Shown here piece after piece: positions 13,682 through 25,050 of a stretch of 64,000 nucleotides of DNA. The notes beneath the pieces are model-generated. The model was given only the letters and a program-made list of their open reading frames with translations, made no database searches and was not told where the DNA came from. Source of the stretch: Ooceraea biroi (Eukaryota > Arthropoda > Insecta > Hymenoptera > Formicidae). Made by a program: the position numbers and the translations under genes. Location: assembly GCF_003672135.1 (NCBI RefSeq), contig NC_039508.1, positions 13,465,945 through 13,529,944 on the forward strand, written 5' to 3'. Numbering within the stretch: position 1 is the first letter of the stretch; each line of letters begins with the position of its first letter.

Positions 13682-14497
13682 CGCTGTAATAATCCTGCCA
13701 CGCCAGGGCACCACAGAGGAGCGCCAGGGTCTTACCGCTTCCAGTCGGACTCTCCAAGAGACAGTTTTGCTTCTTCTTACATCCTAGAATGATCTGCAAA
13801 TATGCCGTTTCGAATATAATTAGCAAACTTGTTATGGAAAGGTAACAGACAGAATCAACTACACAATTGTAATGCTTACACTGTTCACAATTCCAATCTG
13901 GGATATGTATGGGTCAACGGGAAACTTGACTTTAATTCCACCAATCATTTTTTCATACTGTATCGTGACCTGAGGTGGCGAAGCTTCCTCCTCAAAGTCT
14001 TCTAAGTTTATGTCACTTAAGCTTGAATCATCCATTAGCTTTTGTTTTTTGATACGTGCCTCTTCAGGCTGCTCATTAAATCTTGAGCTATGCGGAGTGT
14101 TGTCTTCGAGGAAAAGACTGTTTTGGAACCATTTATTAGTGAAGCTCGTTTTGTTCCAACTAAACATTGACTGGCTTCTATTAGAGATCTTTTTATTAGG
14201 AAGCTCATTAGTTACAACGTCTTCATCATTGCTCGTATCATCTGACAAATCAGGCATTTGCTGCTGCTGCGAGGTACTTGCCGTACAAGCTTCCAAGTTA
14301 GGAACGCGTATTGTGTCACTGGAAACATCAGTCGTTCTGCTTGTTATGCTTGAATGCTTTTCTTGTTGTACGTTCACTCGTGGATTTGGCAATGAATCGA
14401 AGCTGTCGTCATCCGATATATCCACAGTTTCATCCACAGTTGTAGTATGTGCAGCATTGTGGCGAACCCTGTTTAATGATAACCTGGATCTCTTCAT
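13682..14497 (-). CDS. BRIP1: FANCJ/BRIP1-type DNA helicase, first two coding exons (partial)
   Basis: This is the amino-terminal part of a Fanconi anaemia group J helicase, an XPD-type superfamily 2 iron-sulphur helicase that unwinds DNA during crosslink repair in the nucleus. Exon 1 (14497 to 13880, 206 codons) starts with an ATG one base after a TTTTTTTTCAG acceptor. It ends in the Q-motif block, with GGIKVKFP at residues 186-193 and the motif Gln at 200. An 86-bp intron (13794-13879, GTAAGC to TTTGCAG) leads to exon 2 (13793 to 13682), which carries Walker A ESPTGSGKT at residues 220-228, followed by LALLCGALAWQ. The wording is FANCJ-like rather than RTEL1- or XPD-like. Exon 2 ends at a GTGAGT donor in phase 1. 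Compared with the vertebrate protein, the Q-motif is preceded by about 180 extra residues rich in Ser, Asp and Glu. The Fe-S, DEAH and C-terminal helicase exons are not visible, so the gene continues outside the window or is a truncated copy. Confidence 0.85.
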
Positions 14498-14720
14498 GCT
14501 GAAAAAAAACCCAAGGACGATTGAATAAATGAATAAAACTTGGGCATTTTTATTAACATGAATCGTAAGAACGCAAAATATCGTCGAATCGATAAATCTT
14601 AGCGTTGATGAAGAGAAATGCATGCCGACTGTCACCTGTGTCCAAAAGCTAACCTACAAAACGCTCGTACGATGCAGGTCACTGCTTACCTTGGAGCATC
14701 AAGCCACTCGTCAATCTTGA
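14498..14720 (-). other. Predicted 5'UTR intron and leader exon end of the FANCJ gene
   Basis: The coding exon is preceded by a strong acceptor (T8 then CAG at 14499-14508). A consensus donor, CCAAG followed by GTAAGC, sits upstream with the exon ending at 14690, giving a 191-bp intron (14499-14689). The leader exon would lie upstream of 14690 on the minus strand; its 5' limit cannot be seen. The alternative is translation from an upstream in-frame ATG at 14635 through the T8 tract. I disfavour it because that extension is hydrophobic and compositionally unlike the acidic protein. Confidence 0.45.
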
Positions 14721-15440
14721 CTTTAATCAACGTGCAAATAAATGATCCTATCACAGCAACGATGATATAAATCACAATCATCGATCAGTATCCGTAGAAT
14801 GCAACATGTACGATCTCGTTATGCCATGTGGGTGCAGATACTTTTCTCGTTCTTTCTCCACTTAACCTCGCAACGACGCGCTCATCTCTTCACGCTAAAT
14901 TGTCGACAGCGATCTCTTGGTATCTTCGGCGTGACTTACTCTCGTGCATACGTAAATGTTTGCGTGAATTACGCTTTCGTACGTAAATGTTCGTTCCTCT
15001 CGAAAATTATACCGCGAACTACGAAACAGTATAGGCGCGCGAGGTCACGTGACTCGTGACGTTGCCGGCATGTGTCTATTTTGATTACACTTTAAATATT
15101 TATATGGCTCTTAATTTATATGTGTTTAAATCTGAGACAAGAAATCGATTCAACAAGATTGCCGATGCGTTTGCTGCGTGCGTTTATCTTTTTCTCGATG
15201 CGCATCGCTTTCTTCAAGAAGTCAATTGATTCTTTGTGCGGTTTAAAATCCAAGTGCGAACCAATCACAGCGCTCGTACGCGCTACGTAGGTCAGTGTGC
15301 GCACAATAAAGCGAGGCGGAGAAAGCGGGTTTGAAAGGGGCGCGTAGTTTTCATTTTTCAGAGTATTTTTAATTCGTGTTTCTTAAAGTGTCGCGCGTGC
15401 TGCAAGTGTTGTGCTTCTTCGGCACCCGGGATCACTGGAT
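14700..15440. promoter_or_regulatory. Probable bidirectional promoter between FANCJ and a plus-strand transcript
   Basis: This interval separates the leader of the minus-strand FANCJ gene from a plus-strand exon candidate that ends at a GTGAGT donor (15500). It contains a perfect 10-base palindrome, GTCACGTGAC, at 15044-15053, which is the E-box class bound by USF and MITF/TFEB-type factors. It also has an arthropod initiator-like GGTCAGTG near 15289-15296. No TATA box stands out. Divergent repair-gene promoters of this kind are common; that it fires both ways is inference. Confidence 0.4.
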
Positions 15441-15499
15441 GCGCAATCGGGAAAGCTGCGGAGGGGCCAAGATGCGAAATCGCAGCGAGCAGCGAGGCG
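15439..15499 (+). other. Candidate first exon of a plus-strand transcript
   Basis: An ATG at 15439 opens a short frame of 20 codons plus one base, rich in Arg, Asn, Glu and Ser. It runs into a GGCG/GTGAGT donor with the exon ending at 15499, and a second in-frame ATG lies at 15472. Codons look coding-like but no domain is recognisable. If spliced to the exon candidate at 28104, the frame stops after four more codons, so both may be untranslated leader or a long non-coding RNA. The transcript start may lie near the initiator-like sequence at about 15290. Confidence 0.25.
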
Positions 15500-16385
15500 G
15501 TGAGTACTGCTGTACTCGTCACTCTTATTGTTAGCCCCTTTTCTTTGTCATAAGCAGTGTAAGATTAATATAAGGGACCAGAGTGAGTCCGGCGTGACAA
15601 TTAGTTTACTTTTATCCGGGACATAAGCCATGCACGTGCATGTACGCGCGATGCTGCGTAAATGCGAAAGAAAAATAAGAAAGCATCCCATTTCGGAATC
15701 GTCTCTCGATATCTGCGCGCGCGAGGCGTCCGAAGTCGCGGGATCTTCATTACGGTGTGATAATACTACATAGAGTAAACAGAGTCTCCCTCGACGGAAA
15801 CATTTTAAACCAGAACCATCTGGATTCGTCAAACTTCTCAGACTTCTCGAGGTTCGCGTCGCGAGAGCGGCGGCTCTCAAAAAGGGCCGCGCCAGAAATC
15901 AGAACTCACGCTCACGGCAGGCGCGGATGCGCGCGGAATAAAGAAGGCCGGGTCCGGGTTCCGCCCTCGACGTGGATCCGCTTTATCAAATTATATCCGA
16001 AATTCCCACGCACCGCGCGCGCAGCTCGGACGCAGCTCGTGCGCGGACCGCGTGCACGCCAGGAGCGTAAACGGAGTATCAGGGCTCCGTCACGTACGCC
16101 GGTCATGAAATTGCCCGCTCGCAGCTCACTTTCAGCTCACGTGCCGCCGTACCGAACAATCCCGCCGACTCTCTTCTTGCACTTTCACACGGTTATGATG
16201 GATATCTTAATCGCGATCGCGGTGTAGAGTAGCGACATTCGTCGAGGATCAAGAAGCGCAGCGTCCTCGACGAGAACATCCTCTTCGTCGCTAATGACCG
16301 CGCGAAGATACCTCGAGATACTTTTCTCACGTTCTCGAACGCGAACTATGTTACGCGTACCATGTGAACAAAATAACGCTAGATA
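15500..16385. other. Non-coding stretch before the foldback element
   Basis: A mixed-composition stretch with a GC-rich patch at 15840-16110 in which both strands stay open for more than 60 codons. No domain or splice-site combination supports a gene. Confidence 0.4.
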
Positions 16386-16670
16386 TACAGGGTGAGGCAC
16401 CTAAAACAGGCCATCTGAATATCTCGGCTGTTATTGGTGATAGAAAAAAATGTGTCAGACCAAGCTTGCGTGGTTTCGAGGGACACATAATTTGTTCTAA
16501 ATAGTTTTTTATTGGGTGGACGCGTAGAGGTCATATGAAGGTCAACTTCGTTTTTTTAAATGGTATATGTTTTTTTACGTACCATCTAGTAGAGCGTTTG
16601 AAGATGCGCACATTGATCTACGGGTCAAAATCATTCAAGGTCACTGAAGGCCAACTGCAAGGGAAAATAA

Positions 16671-16752
16671 TTTACTTTATATTGCCTAGAGTTCTCTGCT
16701 ATTAAAAATACTGTAAACTCAGAAATGAAAAAGTTCTAGCCCTTAGAAATTT
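16671..16752 (+). repeat. Internal direct repeat, copy 1
   Basis: About 82 bp inside the foldback element, containing TTGCCTAGAGTTCTCTGCTA and a following AGAAATGAAAAAGTT. It repeats at 16790-16872 in the same orientation with a handful of substitutions. The two copies are separated by a 37-bp spacer. Confidence 0.85.
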
Positions 16753-16789
16753 TTTCTTTTTCCGCGAAGTTCTGAGTTGTTGTTATCAT

Positions 16790-16872
16790 TACTTTGTATA
16801 TTGCCTAGAGTTCTCTGCTATTGAAAATACCGTAAATTCAGAAATGAAAAAGTTGTAGCACTTAGAAATTTT
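16790..16872 (+). repeat. Internal direct repeat, copy 2
   Basis: The second copy of the core repeat of the foldback element, ending directly at the start of the right inverted arm. With copy 1 it makes a subterminal tandem structure typical of non-autonomous elements that grew by internal duplication. Confidence 0.85.
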
Positions 16873-19800
16873 AGCCTTCAGTGACCTTGAATGATTTTGA
16901 CCCGTAGATCAATATGCGCATCTTCAAACGCTCTACTAGATGGTACGTAAAAAAACATATCATACCATTTAAAAAAAACGAAGTTGACCTTATGACCTCT
17001 ACGCATCCACCTAATAAAAAACTATTTAGAACAAATTATGTGTCCCTCGAAACCATGCAAGTTTGCTCTGACACATTTTTTTCTATCACCAATAACAGCC
17101 GAGATATTCAGGTGGCCTGTTTTAGATGCCTCACCCTGTATGTATAAATTATTATTACAAGTTACTATTACTGCTATTACAAGAAATGAGTATGTTTGAC
17201 GTACTGCGTTTTGTTGTCTCGTTGTCTGGATTCTTAGGCGAAGAAGGTTCGCGCTCGCTCCGAGAATTTATGCGCTGGACCGTGAGTTATGCACACTTGT
17301 CAGTGTGATACCCATAAAATACGCCGAAGGGTTCGCCGAGTTATTACGGCGAAACGCAGCAAATTGCGTGTAACACCCTTCGTCTCAATCAGACGATGCT
17401 GAATTTAATTTTCGACGCTAACAGCCGGATCGATCGATCCTCCCTTGCATTCATTCGTGTATCTGTGTGTGTATTATACTTTCTTAATACTTTTTTACCT
17501 AGACACAAATCAAACAGCAATTAATACATATCTTGTGTCGCTACCTTTCGCTACTTTCATACATAATTTCTCATAATCAACTTGCAAATAATCTTTCTGC
17601 CGTGGATGATAAATACACAAAAAATAGTTGCACACTCACGTTGTGAGAGCAATTCCATTAATGCGGTATATCAATACAGCACACAAAGACATGGATTCAG
17701 CATTGTCGCCGTGGATGAACATAAATACTTTCCGCGGGAAAACGCTGCCAAAATATTTTCAACCGGGTGGGAAGGCAACCCTAATCCATACGAAAGTAAG
17801 CACGCTAAAGTAAGGGAGACTACGGCAGAACCAGGGTACACGTGCACTCCGCGTCCATCCTGCGTATCCGGGCGGGGGAGAATCTCGTATCTCGACTTCA
17901 TATTTCGTGGTCACCCCGTGTAAATCCATGACAGTGGGCCGCGTCTCTGACCGCGGATCACAGCACGGCATGGCACGGCGAAAGAGAAAGGGAAAAATAT
18001 GAAATATAAATAAAACATATTCTTACCGGCGGCAAGTGCAATAAAAATGCGGGGAGATCAAGAGGGATGCCCGAGGAATACGAAATGGGGTCTCTTCCTC
18101 CCCGGAATCTCCCGTCCGCTCGCTCCTTTTCGCTCGGACCCGTCCTTCTCGCCGTCTGTCCCTTCGTCCTTTCTGCCCGCTTCCTTCGCCCCCTCCTTTC
18201 CCGGTTGCCCACGTCCATATTCGTAGCTGCACGACCGTGAAGCCGCGGAGCAGCGGTGATTGCTGGACAGAAGCTGAAATATGCCCTTATTTCGGGACGG
18301 ACCGCTTCCCTGTATTTACGATGGCACAATGGGCCCATCTTTCATCCGCGGCGCGGCTCCCGTGCCGACGTTTCATCCCCCGCGCCCGTCGCCGTGGCTC
18401 CCGCCGTTCTTTCGGGGACACTTTTCGTAATGCGCATAATTTGTCCTCGCCATAGCGCCAGCTCAAATTTGTGGAAGGCATCCGTCATGGTCGGCATGGA
18501 CGCAAAACTGCTGCGATATCGTGTATCACAATCTAAAAGACTGTCTTTTCTGTGAACTCTCTCGGATGTTTAGTATAAATCTTTTAACATTATCCGAGAG
18601 ACCTTCGTACTTTGAGTACTTTGAGCATTCTATCTGATTTGGAGAAGCGATCTAAGAAATTATCAATAAGCAAGGACCATGAATTTTCGTTGTAATATTT
18701 CAAGGAAAAATTGCATATACATATAGAAAAAAAGTCTTCAAAACAATTTAGATTGTATAATATTTCTGTTAGCCGGATTCAGAAATAATTTTTCTCTCTC
18801 GCGAGAACCAGCTTTCTTAAGTTTTCAGCGAATCTCGGCGGAAACCACGAAGATAATTTCGCTTCGGAAAGTATGTTGTTGAAATACGTGAGCGTTGACG
18901 ATGCACTTTCTGTCGCGATGACGGTGCACCCGCCGACACGGACGCGCGTAATCGCACACGAACGCCGTGGGGTACGGCAAACAAGACAATAAACCGAATA
19001 AACGGCTGTCCGAACTTAATTAAGGAGTGGCGGCTGCATCCACGCGAATCGCGTTGTCATTTCTTTGCCGGGCTTTATCGGCGGGTGCTTATCTATCGGT
19101 GGCGTGATAAGATAAGACGAGCTACCCGAAGGGAGTTGGGATAGTCATCTCTTGGACGAGCACCAAACTTCTGCAATCCCACGTTTTCCGCGGGGTTGGA
19201 CGAACCGTGCGTAGCGATGGGACGAAACCGATATCTCTCACCCGATTACGCGGAACTCGTATACTTTATGTCATTATGTATGGGGGTTGATTTGTTGCAC
19301 GTTTCCATAATCCTGACGCAATCTTATCTCCGTAAATTATGTATTTTAATCTTGCATCATTCTTTTCTCTCTGTTAATCTGGAATGGCTTAAAGATTCTG
19401 CATATATTGAAAGAGACATTTCTTGAAGACACATTAAAGAACGCACGTGATATCAGATGTAAAGCATACCATTTTTATTAGTTCTTGTACAACTGTGACG
19501 CAAGCGTCTGTATCTTTTGCGAGACTATCGAGCCCATCGCTAGTTATACCGCTTCGTCCACTCCTAGAGTAGTAACTCTTCCACTTTCCATGCTCCGTTC
19601 AAGCTCTAGTCGCTTCTCTGTCCATCTCTCTGTCTGCCTCCCGCCGCCTCTCCGAGCTCGCTCGCTATTTCTCTTTCTTCACTCTCTTGCCTTGTCCACC
19701 ATCCGAATCGGGTGAAAATAGACGCTAGAAGGGCGGCGGAGATGGAAGAGGGGAGAAGGAAGAGGGTCAAATTGAGTGCGCCCGTGTCCAGGAACAAGAC

Positions 19801-21179
19801 CGAAACTAAAATAAAAGAATCATGCTGGCTGGGGCATGGCGACGACGAAACTGTCCGCTCGCGCTCGGGGATGGCGAGGATATTTTGTCCGGAGCGCCGG
19901 GGACGTGGTTCCGCGGATTCGAATCATCCAAAGATGACTTCGAGTCCCGACGACTTGACTCCTTCCTCCTCTGTTATGTTCCAAGATTTTATTGCTCATA
20001 TTCGTGGTGTTTGCTGGAAATTCAAATTTATGAGTAGAAATTATTTTTCAGCACTTTCGAAATAACAAATTTAATTTTAAGACATGTAATATAAGTTATG
20101 ATATATCAATTACTAAGGGATATGATGTATCTTTTGCCTTTAAAATACAAGAAATATTTTTTTTAATCGAATAAAGTGAACAATATTTAAAATTGATTAA
20201 AATTATTTACGAAAATTTTTTGTTTTTGGAAAAGTGAGATACTGACACATGCAACTCTCTAGCAAGCCTATATAAAAGTTACGTTTGATGAAACGCAAAG
20301 GACAATAACTTTTCGACGAAGGCAAGCGAGGGACATCGATCAGATGTGATCACGGTGGAATTAGCCGTCCTTTGCAGGGTTCTAGAATTCCTTCGCCCTT
20401 TTCCGTTTCTGTGCTATCGTCGCCGTGCCACCCCAGCTCTCCTATTCCTTTGCGCTCGACAAGACGTTCGGGACGATCAACAATCATTCTGTTACTGTCG
20501 GATATACAATAAACGATAGAGGGAGCAAAGAAAAATAATTACTTAACAGAATCAGCAAATAGTATTACTTCTCTGGTGCGGAATTTATACGCCACACAAG
20601 AGACATTTCAACTTTCGTAACAAATTGAAATAATCGTCTTGTTCGTGCTTTACTTTATTGTCACAAAAGCATTTCTCATCTCTTTGGTACAATTTGCTCT
20701 TATTTACCGCACTATACGCTTCAGGAACTGCTCCTTGTTATTTCTGCATAAATCATAGTTTGATCCCTATATCATCCAATTTTCAAAATAAAAATACCTC
20801 ACTCAATTAAATTCGTTGAAACATAAATATATAGTAATGATCCTACTTGAATGCTTTTCAAGAGTAACATGGTTTTTGAGAGTCTGCAATAAATGCCTAT
20901 ATCTGACGCAAATTGGAATATCTCACCGGCGAAAATAGAATACCCGTAATCCCATTCGCAGTTAATATAAATATTTCCCGACTGTCACTCTGAGGTAACA
21001 GACTCTCAGACACTCGACATTCAGATTCAAACACGCGTCTCTGGCCTCAGATGCTAACGTCTACGTCGAACACGCGTAACATCCGTCACTCGCGGGGCGA
21101 AACGTGAAAATAGAAAGGGTCTCGTCGCGCCGCGCGGGGGGATGCGTCTCTGTCGGCATGAAATATGGATGGCCCGTAC

Positions 21180-21215
21180 GCATCTCTCTTTCCTTACGTC
21201 TCTCCTTCTCTCTTA

Positions 21216-21252
<37 letters not shown>
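21180..21252. repeat. (CT)n microsatellite and pyrimidine-rich tract
   Basis: A pyrimidine-rich run on the plus strand that ends in a nearly uninterrupted (CT)n block at about 21228-21251. Frames through it give only Ser/Leu or Arg/Glu runs and are not taken as coding. Confidence 0.8.
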
Positions 21253-24200
21253 GACTTGGCTGGGCGCCACAAAAGAAAGCGTCACGGCAAATTAATCGGG
21301 CGACGACGAGCACGCGAGATGTGTGATTTAATAAAAAAGCCGCCCCCACGCATACACAGGGGGTGGATGATGCGGACGCGGCGATACGGCGCGACCCCCG
21401 CGGCGTAATAAGTTTAGTTTCTACGACGAAAAGACCATAAAACACGGCGTTCATCGCAGCGTGGGGCCTTGTTTCGCGACACTCGAATTTCAGACATCAG
21501 GGAGAAATATGAACTCGCTATCGCTGCGTACTGCGAGACGATGATGTCAAAACACGTATATGCTCGTACATGCTGAAAGCTAATGCATGCCGAGAGCTAA
21601 TGCAAAGGAATAAAACATCGCGCGGGATGCGATTACAGTGCAACAGTGGAACAGAGGATATTTTCTTTCTCCGAGATCATGTGAATGATGATTAAATAAA
21701 TATTTTTTAACGCGGTGATATTAAGAAACATCATTGAGAGAGCACGATGTCTCGTCCCTTCTTACATAAATTCGAGCAAATGCGATGTCTTTTTGTCGAG
21801 TGTCGGTAGTATCTCACTCCGGTCGTTATGCTATCCGCCTCTCTGATGTACGTTTGCACTGTCGCGAACGTACAGCGTATGCATGCGCCAACACTAACGA
21901 GAAATAAAAGCGCGACGAAAAAGCACGCTTTCTCACTCGCTTCGTGTGTCATATCAGCACGCGATCGTCGTTGCCCGTCACGTGCCGGTCGCTGTTAATT
22001 TTTTACACTTTCTCTTTTTGCCTTTACTGAAATTCGCGACGCTATCATTAGCCGCTCGTTAATTGCTAACGAACGATTCGAGGATCGTGAAATATATCTG
22101 GAGCTTCATCTCGGCTTTTCCTGTTTCATCGCTTCGTTCACCTGTTTTGTGACGTTTCAAGTTATTCTCTTTCAAGTAAATTATTTGAGGAAAACTAGGA
22201 AATTCAAGACATTGGTCAATAAAATACTAATAATTGTTATACGTTTCTTGTGCTACCTTTTTATAAATCAGGAATTGTTTGCATATACAATTTTTCTAAT
22301 CAAACGCCAATAATTTTTGTTCGTCTGAATACATCTCGCAAAGACTCGAGATACAAAATTCTAGATACGAACTGGACTGATAATACATCCCTGCAGACAA
22401 CCCCCGCAGAGGAAAGGGAATCCCAGAAGTGGAAGTTATTAGGGTGTGATTTCATTTCCGAATTTCTCGCCGGCTTCCCGCCCAGCCTCCCTGCGTCGTT
22501 TCTTCGCCGACCGGTTAAATGGCCGGTGCAAAAAAGTCATAAAATAAGTTATAATTTGGCGCAGTCGGCGTCGCGTTGCTCAATGTCCTGTGTGATCACC
22601 GTGCTCTCACTCGAATGAACTTGGGCACCCCCTGCTTCCATGAGAGAATTGGGACGATTCATGTGTGCCTCTCCTTTTCTCTCTTTTTCTCTCTTCCTCT
22701 CTCTGTCTCTCCCTTCTCTCTCATAGCTTTGTTCGATATGTCTCGTTCACAATGCCGCGTGTTACCATAGTTCGACTAAGTTAGGGTTGCCTCGTTCAAA
22801 GTGTGTTCCCTCCTCGACTACTCCCGCCTTCAAATTTAAGCGAAAATGATGACCGAAGAAATACCGCAAATTTTGAGTTCTGACTTACTTTACGCGTGCA
22901 AGAATATCAGTTTAACGCATTTATAACATATCTGTAACATTAAAGCCTTAAAAAGCAGCGTAACTCCTCGTCTTTCTCATATTTACTAATAAGGACGACG
23001 CGTTATCTTTGTTACGAACATAATCTCGCTCGAGAGGATTCTATCTTTCTCTACTCTTTTCTGCGAGGAAGATTGGGGTGATTTCGCTCTCTCGGTCTAT
23101 CCTCCATTTCCTGCAGCTGCTATCCTCTTGTCCCTTGATATGCCTTACTTGGAGCACCGAATGTTACGCTGAAACGGGGTGGCGGAGAGACTACGGGGTG
23201 CGCGAGCGGGTGTCCTATCCAATTCCAGATTAATTGCAGGATCGAGCGGGAGGTCAAGGGTCGGTAAGGACCGACGTCCTAGGACGGCGATCCTAGGAAC
23301 GAGGGAACGGCAAGCAAAAAATACACGAACGCCAGACGATGCTGCAACGACGGGAAAAAATTGATGTGTCATGTTGCTACAACAATTTGAGTGCCTAATG
23401 AAGCGCGCGTAGAATTCAATTTTGTTCTCTTTGCTTGTAACGATGTCGCTTCTTCGTAGGTTTTTCGGAAGTTCCGCTTCCGTAGGAGGATAATCGTGAC
23501 TTTTACGGCTCAAGGAGTTTAATGAAAAAAAATTCGCGCAAGTAATAAAATTCGTGTGAAACACTTTTCAAGAGGAGAACCGTGTATTTGCGATCGCCGA
23601 TTGACATGTGCGACTCGGTATTGGACGAGTCGATTATCCGTCCAATAAAAGAGATAAGCTTAATTACCGTAATCGATATCGGTCGACTTCCACGTGACGG
23701 AGCTAAACGCGAGGGAGCCAAATGACACTACGTATGGTGGACCGTAATGAATGGCCGAGGGGAAAAAAATGTCACATGGAATCGTCTACGCCCTTGGACG
23801 CGATACGCGATACTTCACGGCACGAGGACCCACGGATTAAAGGTCACCGTGCGATAGAGACCGTAATGTCGACATGCAAATGAGTAGCGCAAACGTTTAG
23901 AAAAGTGAGTCCCGAGATTCGGAACGAACGTTATCGTGAAATCTGAAATTTCAAAGGTACAACCACGTAGTACACATTCGCATGCGCGATCTCCTCGCAG
24001 ATGTCCGACCGCGGCGTGAATTACTTCAACGGAAACGCTACATTTCATCGAGTCGCCTTGTGGGAAGCGCACGTAGAGCGCGGCGCGGCGACAAAAGAAC
24101 GCGAACTCGTTCACCTTTGTCGTCGTAATGGACACCTATAAGCACCGGAAAGGCGTAATAACTCGCGCATAGCCGTCTTATTATTCACGCTACGCGAGAC

Positions 24201-24959
24201 GGCACATGTTATGCGTGCACGTCGCGATCGAACCGCAGCGGACGGATCGGAAAGGGTGGAGCGAACGCTGTGAGGCCGAGAATGCATAAGGCGCAAAACC
24301 GGGCGATGTGCACTTTTGGCGACACGCATCAGCGACATGGACAGCGGGACCACCGGTCGAACTGTCGCGCTGCTCTTTATCGGAACCGATGCCTGCGGTG
24401 TTGGCGTTTCGCAATGGTTGCAAGCTACCTTTGTATCGGCGTTGACTCCGCGCGCCTGACATATGCGACATTTCCTATCTCCTCCTTTGCGTCTCGCACG
24501 ACAGTCCAGAGACTTTGTTGCACGTGAAACAGCGAGATTCGTTATATTTCATTTTGCGAATACAAAGTCGGACAGACGCGGCTTGTGACGAAATCCCGTA
24601 AAAGCAGGATTTTCAGCGTGTTATATAGATAGTTTTACGGAAAATATCTAATTGCAATAATTCAATCGTATATAACATATATAATCACATAATATATTCA
24701 GTCGTATAATAATATATTATGTAGATTACAACTGTGAGTATGGTAAAGTCAAGTGATTAAGGAGAAGGAGCTTCATGACATCCGACCATAATCCCGGCTC
24801 GAGCGTCTTCGTCATAAATTGCACACGTCGTTCGTGGGCGAATCGCTAATCCTCGTAGTTCAGCAGAGCCGAGCGTTGCATCGACATTGCAGCAACGAGT
24901 GATACGGTAGTTACAAGCCAAACTGCCGATCGGAATTGGTAACAAGGCAACTGGCGGGC

Positions 24960-25050
24960 GAGGGGGCGAAGGAGAGCTCGCGCGCGCGCGCGAGCGGGGG
25001 CGAGAGAAGCGCCTATAAATCTTGGCACAATCGAGGGTGTGGTCAAACGC
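24960..25050 (+). promoter_or_regulatory. Candidate TATA promoter with GC boxes
   Basis: CTATAAAT at 25013-25020 is followed at the canonical distance by a pyrimidine-purine start, GGTCAAAC, with the A at 25045, 31 bases from the first T of TATAAAT. Two GGGGGCG boxes lie upstream (about 24962 and 24996). Between them is a perfect 20-base palindrome of alternating C and G (24976-24995) with Z-DNA-forming potential. Only a very short open frame follows, so the transcript is unknown and may be a leader exon or non-coding RNA. Confidence 0.35.

Larger units (their letters stand above)
16388..17138. mobile_element. Non-autonomous foldback DNA transposon with long inverted arms
   Basis: A 751-bp element flanked by TA on both sides (16386-16387 and 17139-17140). 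It begins CAGGGTGAGGCA and ends with the complement. The inverted arms are about 264 bp each (16388-16651 and 16874-17138) and roughly 95% identical by eye, with a few substitutions and a small indel. The core between the arms carries two direct repeats rather than a transposase. TA duplication and the CAGGGTG terminus suggest mobilisation by a Tc1/mariner-group transposase, and the terminus is shared with the element at 56642-57262. No intact open frame for a transposase is present, so it must move in trans. Confidence 0.85.

Noticed and set aside
14010..14528. 172-codon plus-strand frame
   Set aside because: It is antisense to the FANCJ exon; the Ser/Leu-rich translation is a shadow of the acidic minus-strand protein.
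17186..17281. 32-codon frame from an ATG to a GTGAGT in phase 0
   Set aside because: The donor has C at -1, the composition is hydrophobic and there is no acceptor or partner exon; weaker than the candidates at 53.8-55.9 kb.
20269..20278. TATATAAAAG as a promoter
   Set aside because: A good TATA sequence, but no initiator at +30 and no gene downstream.
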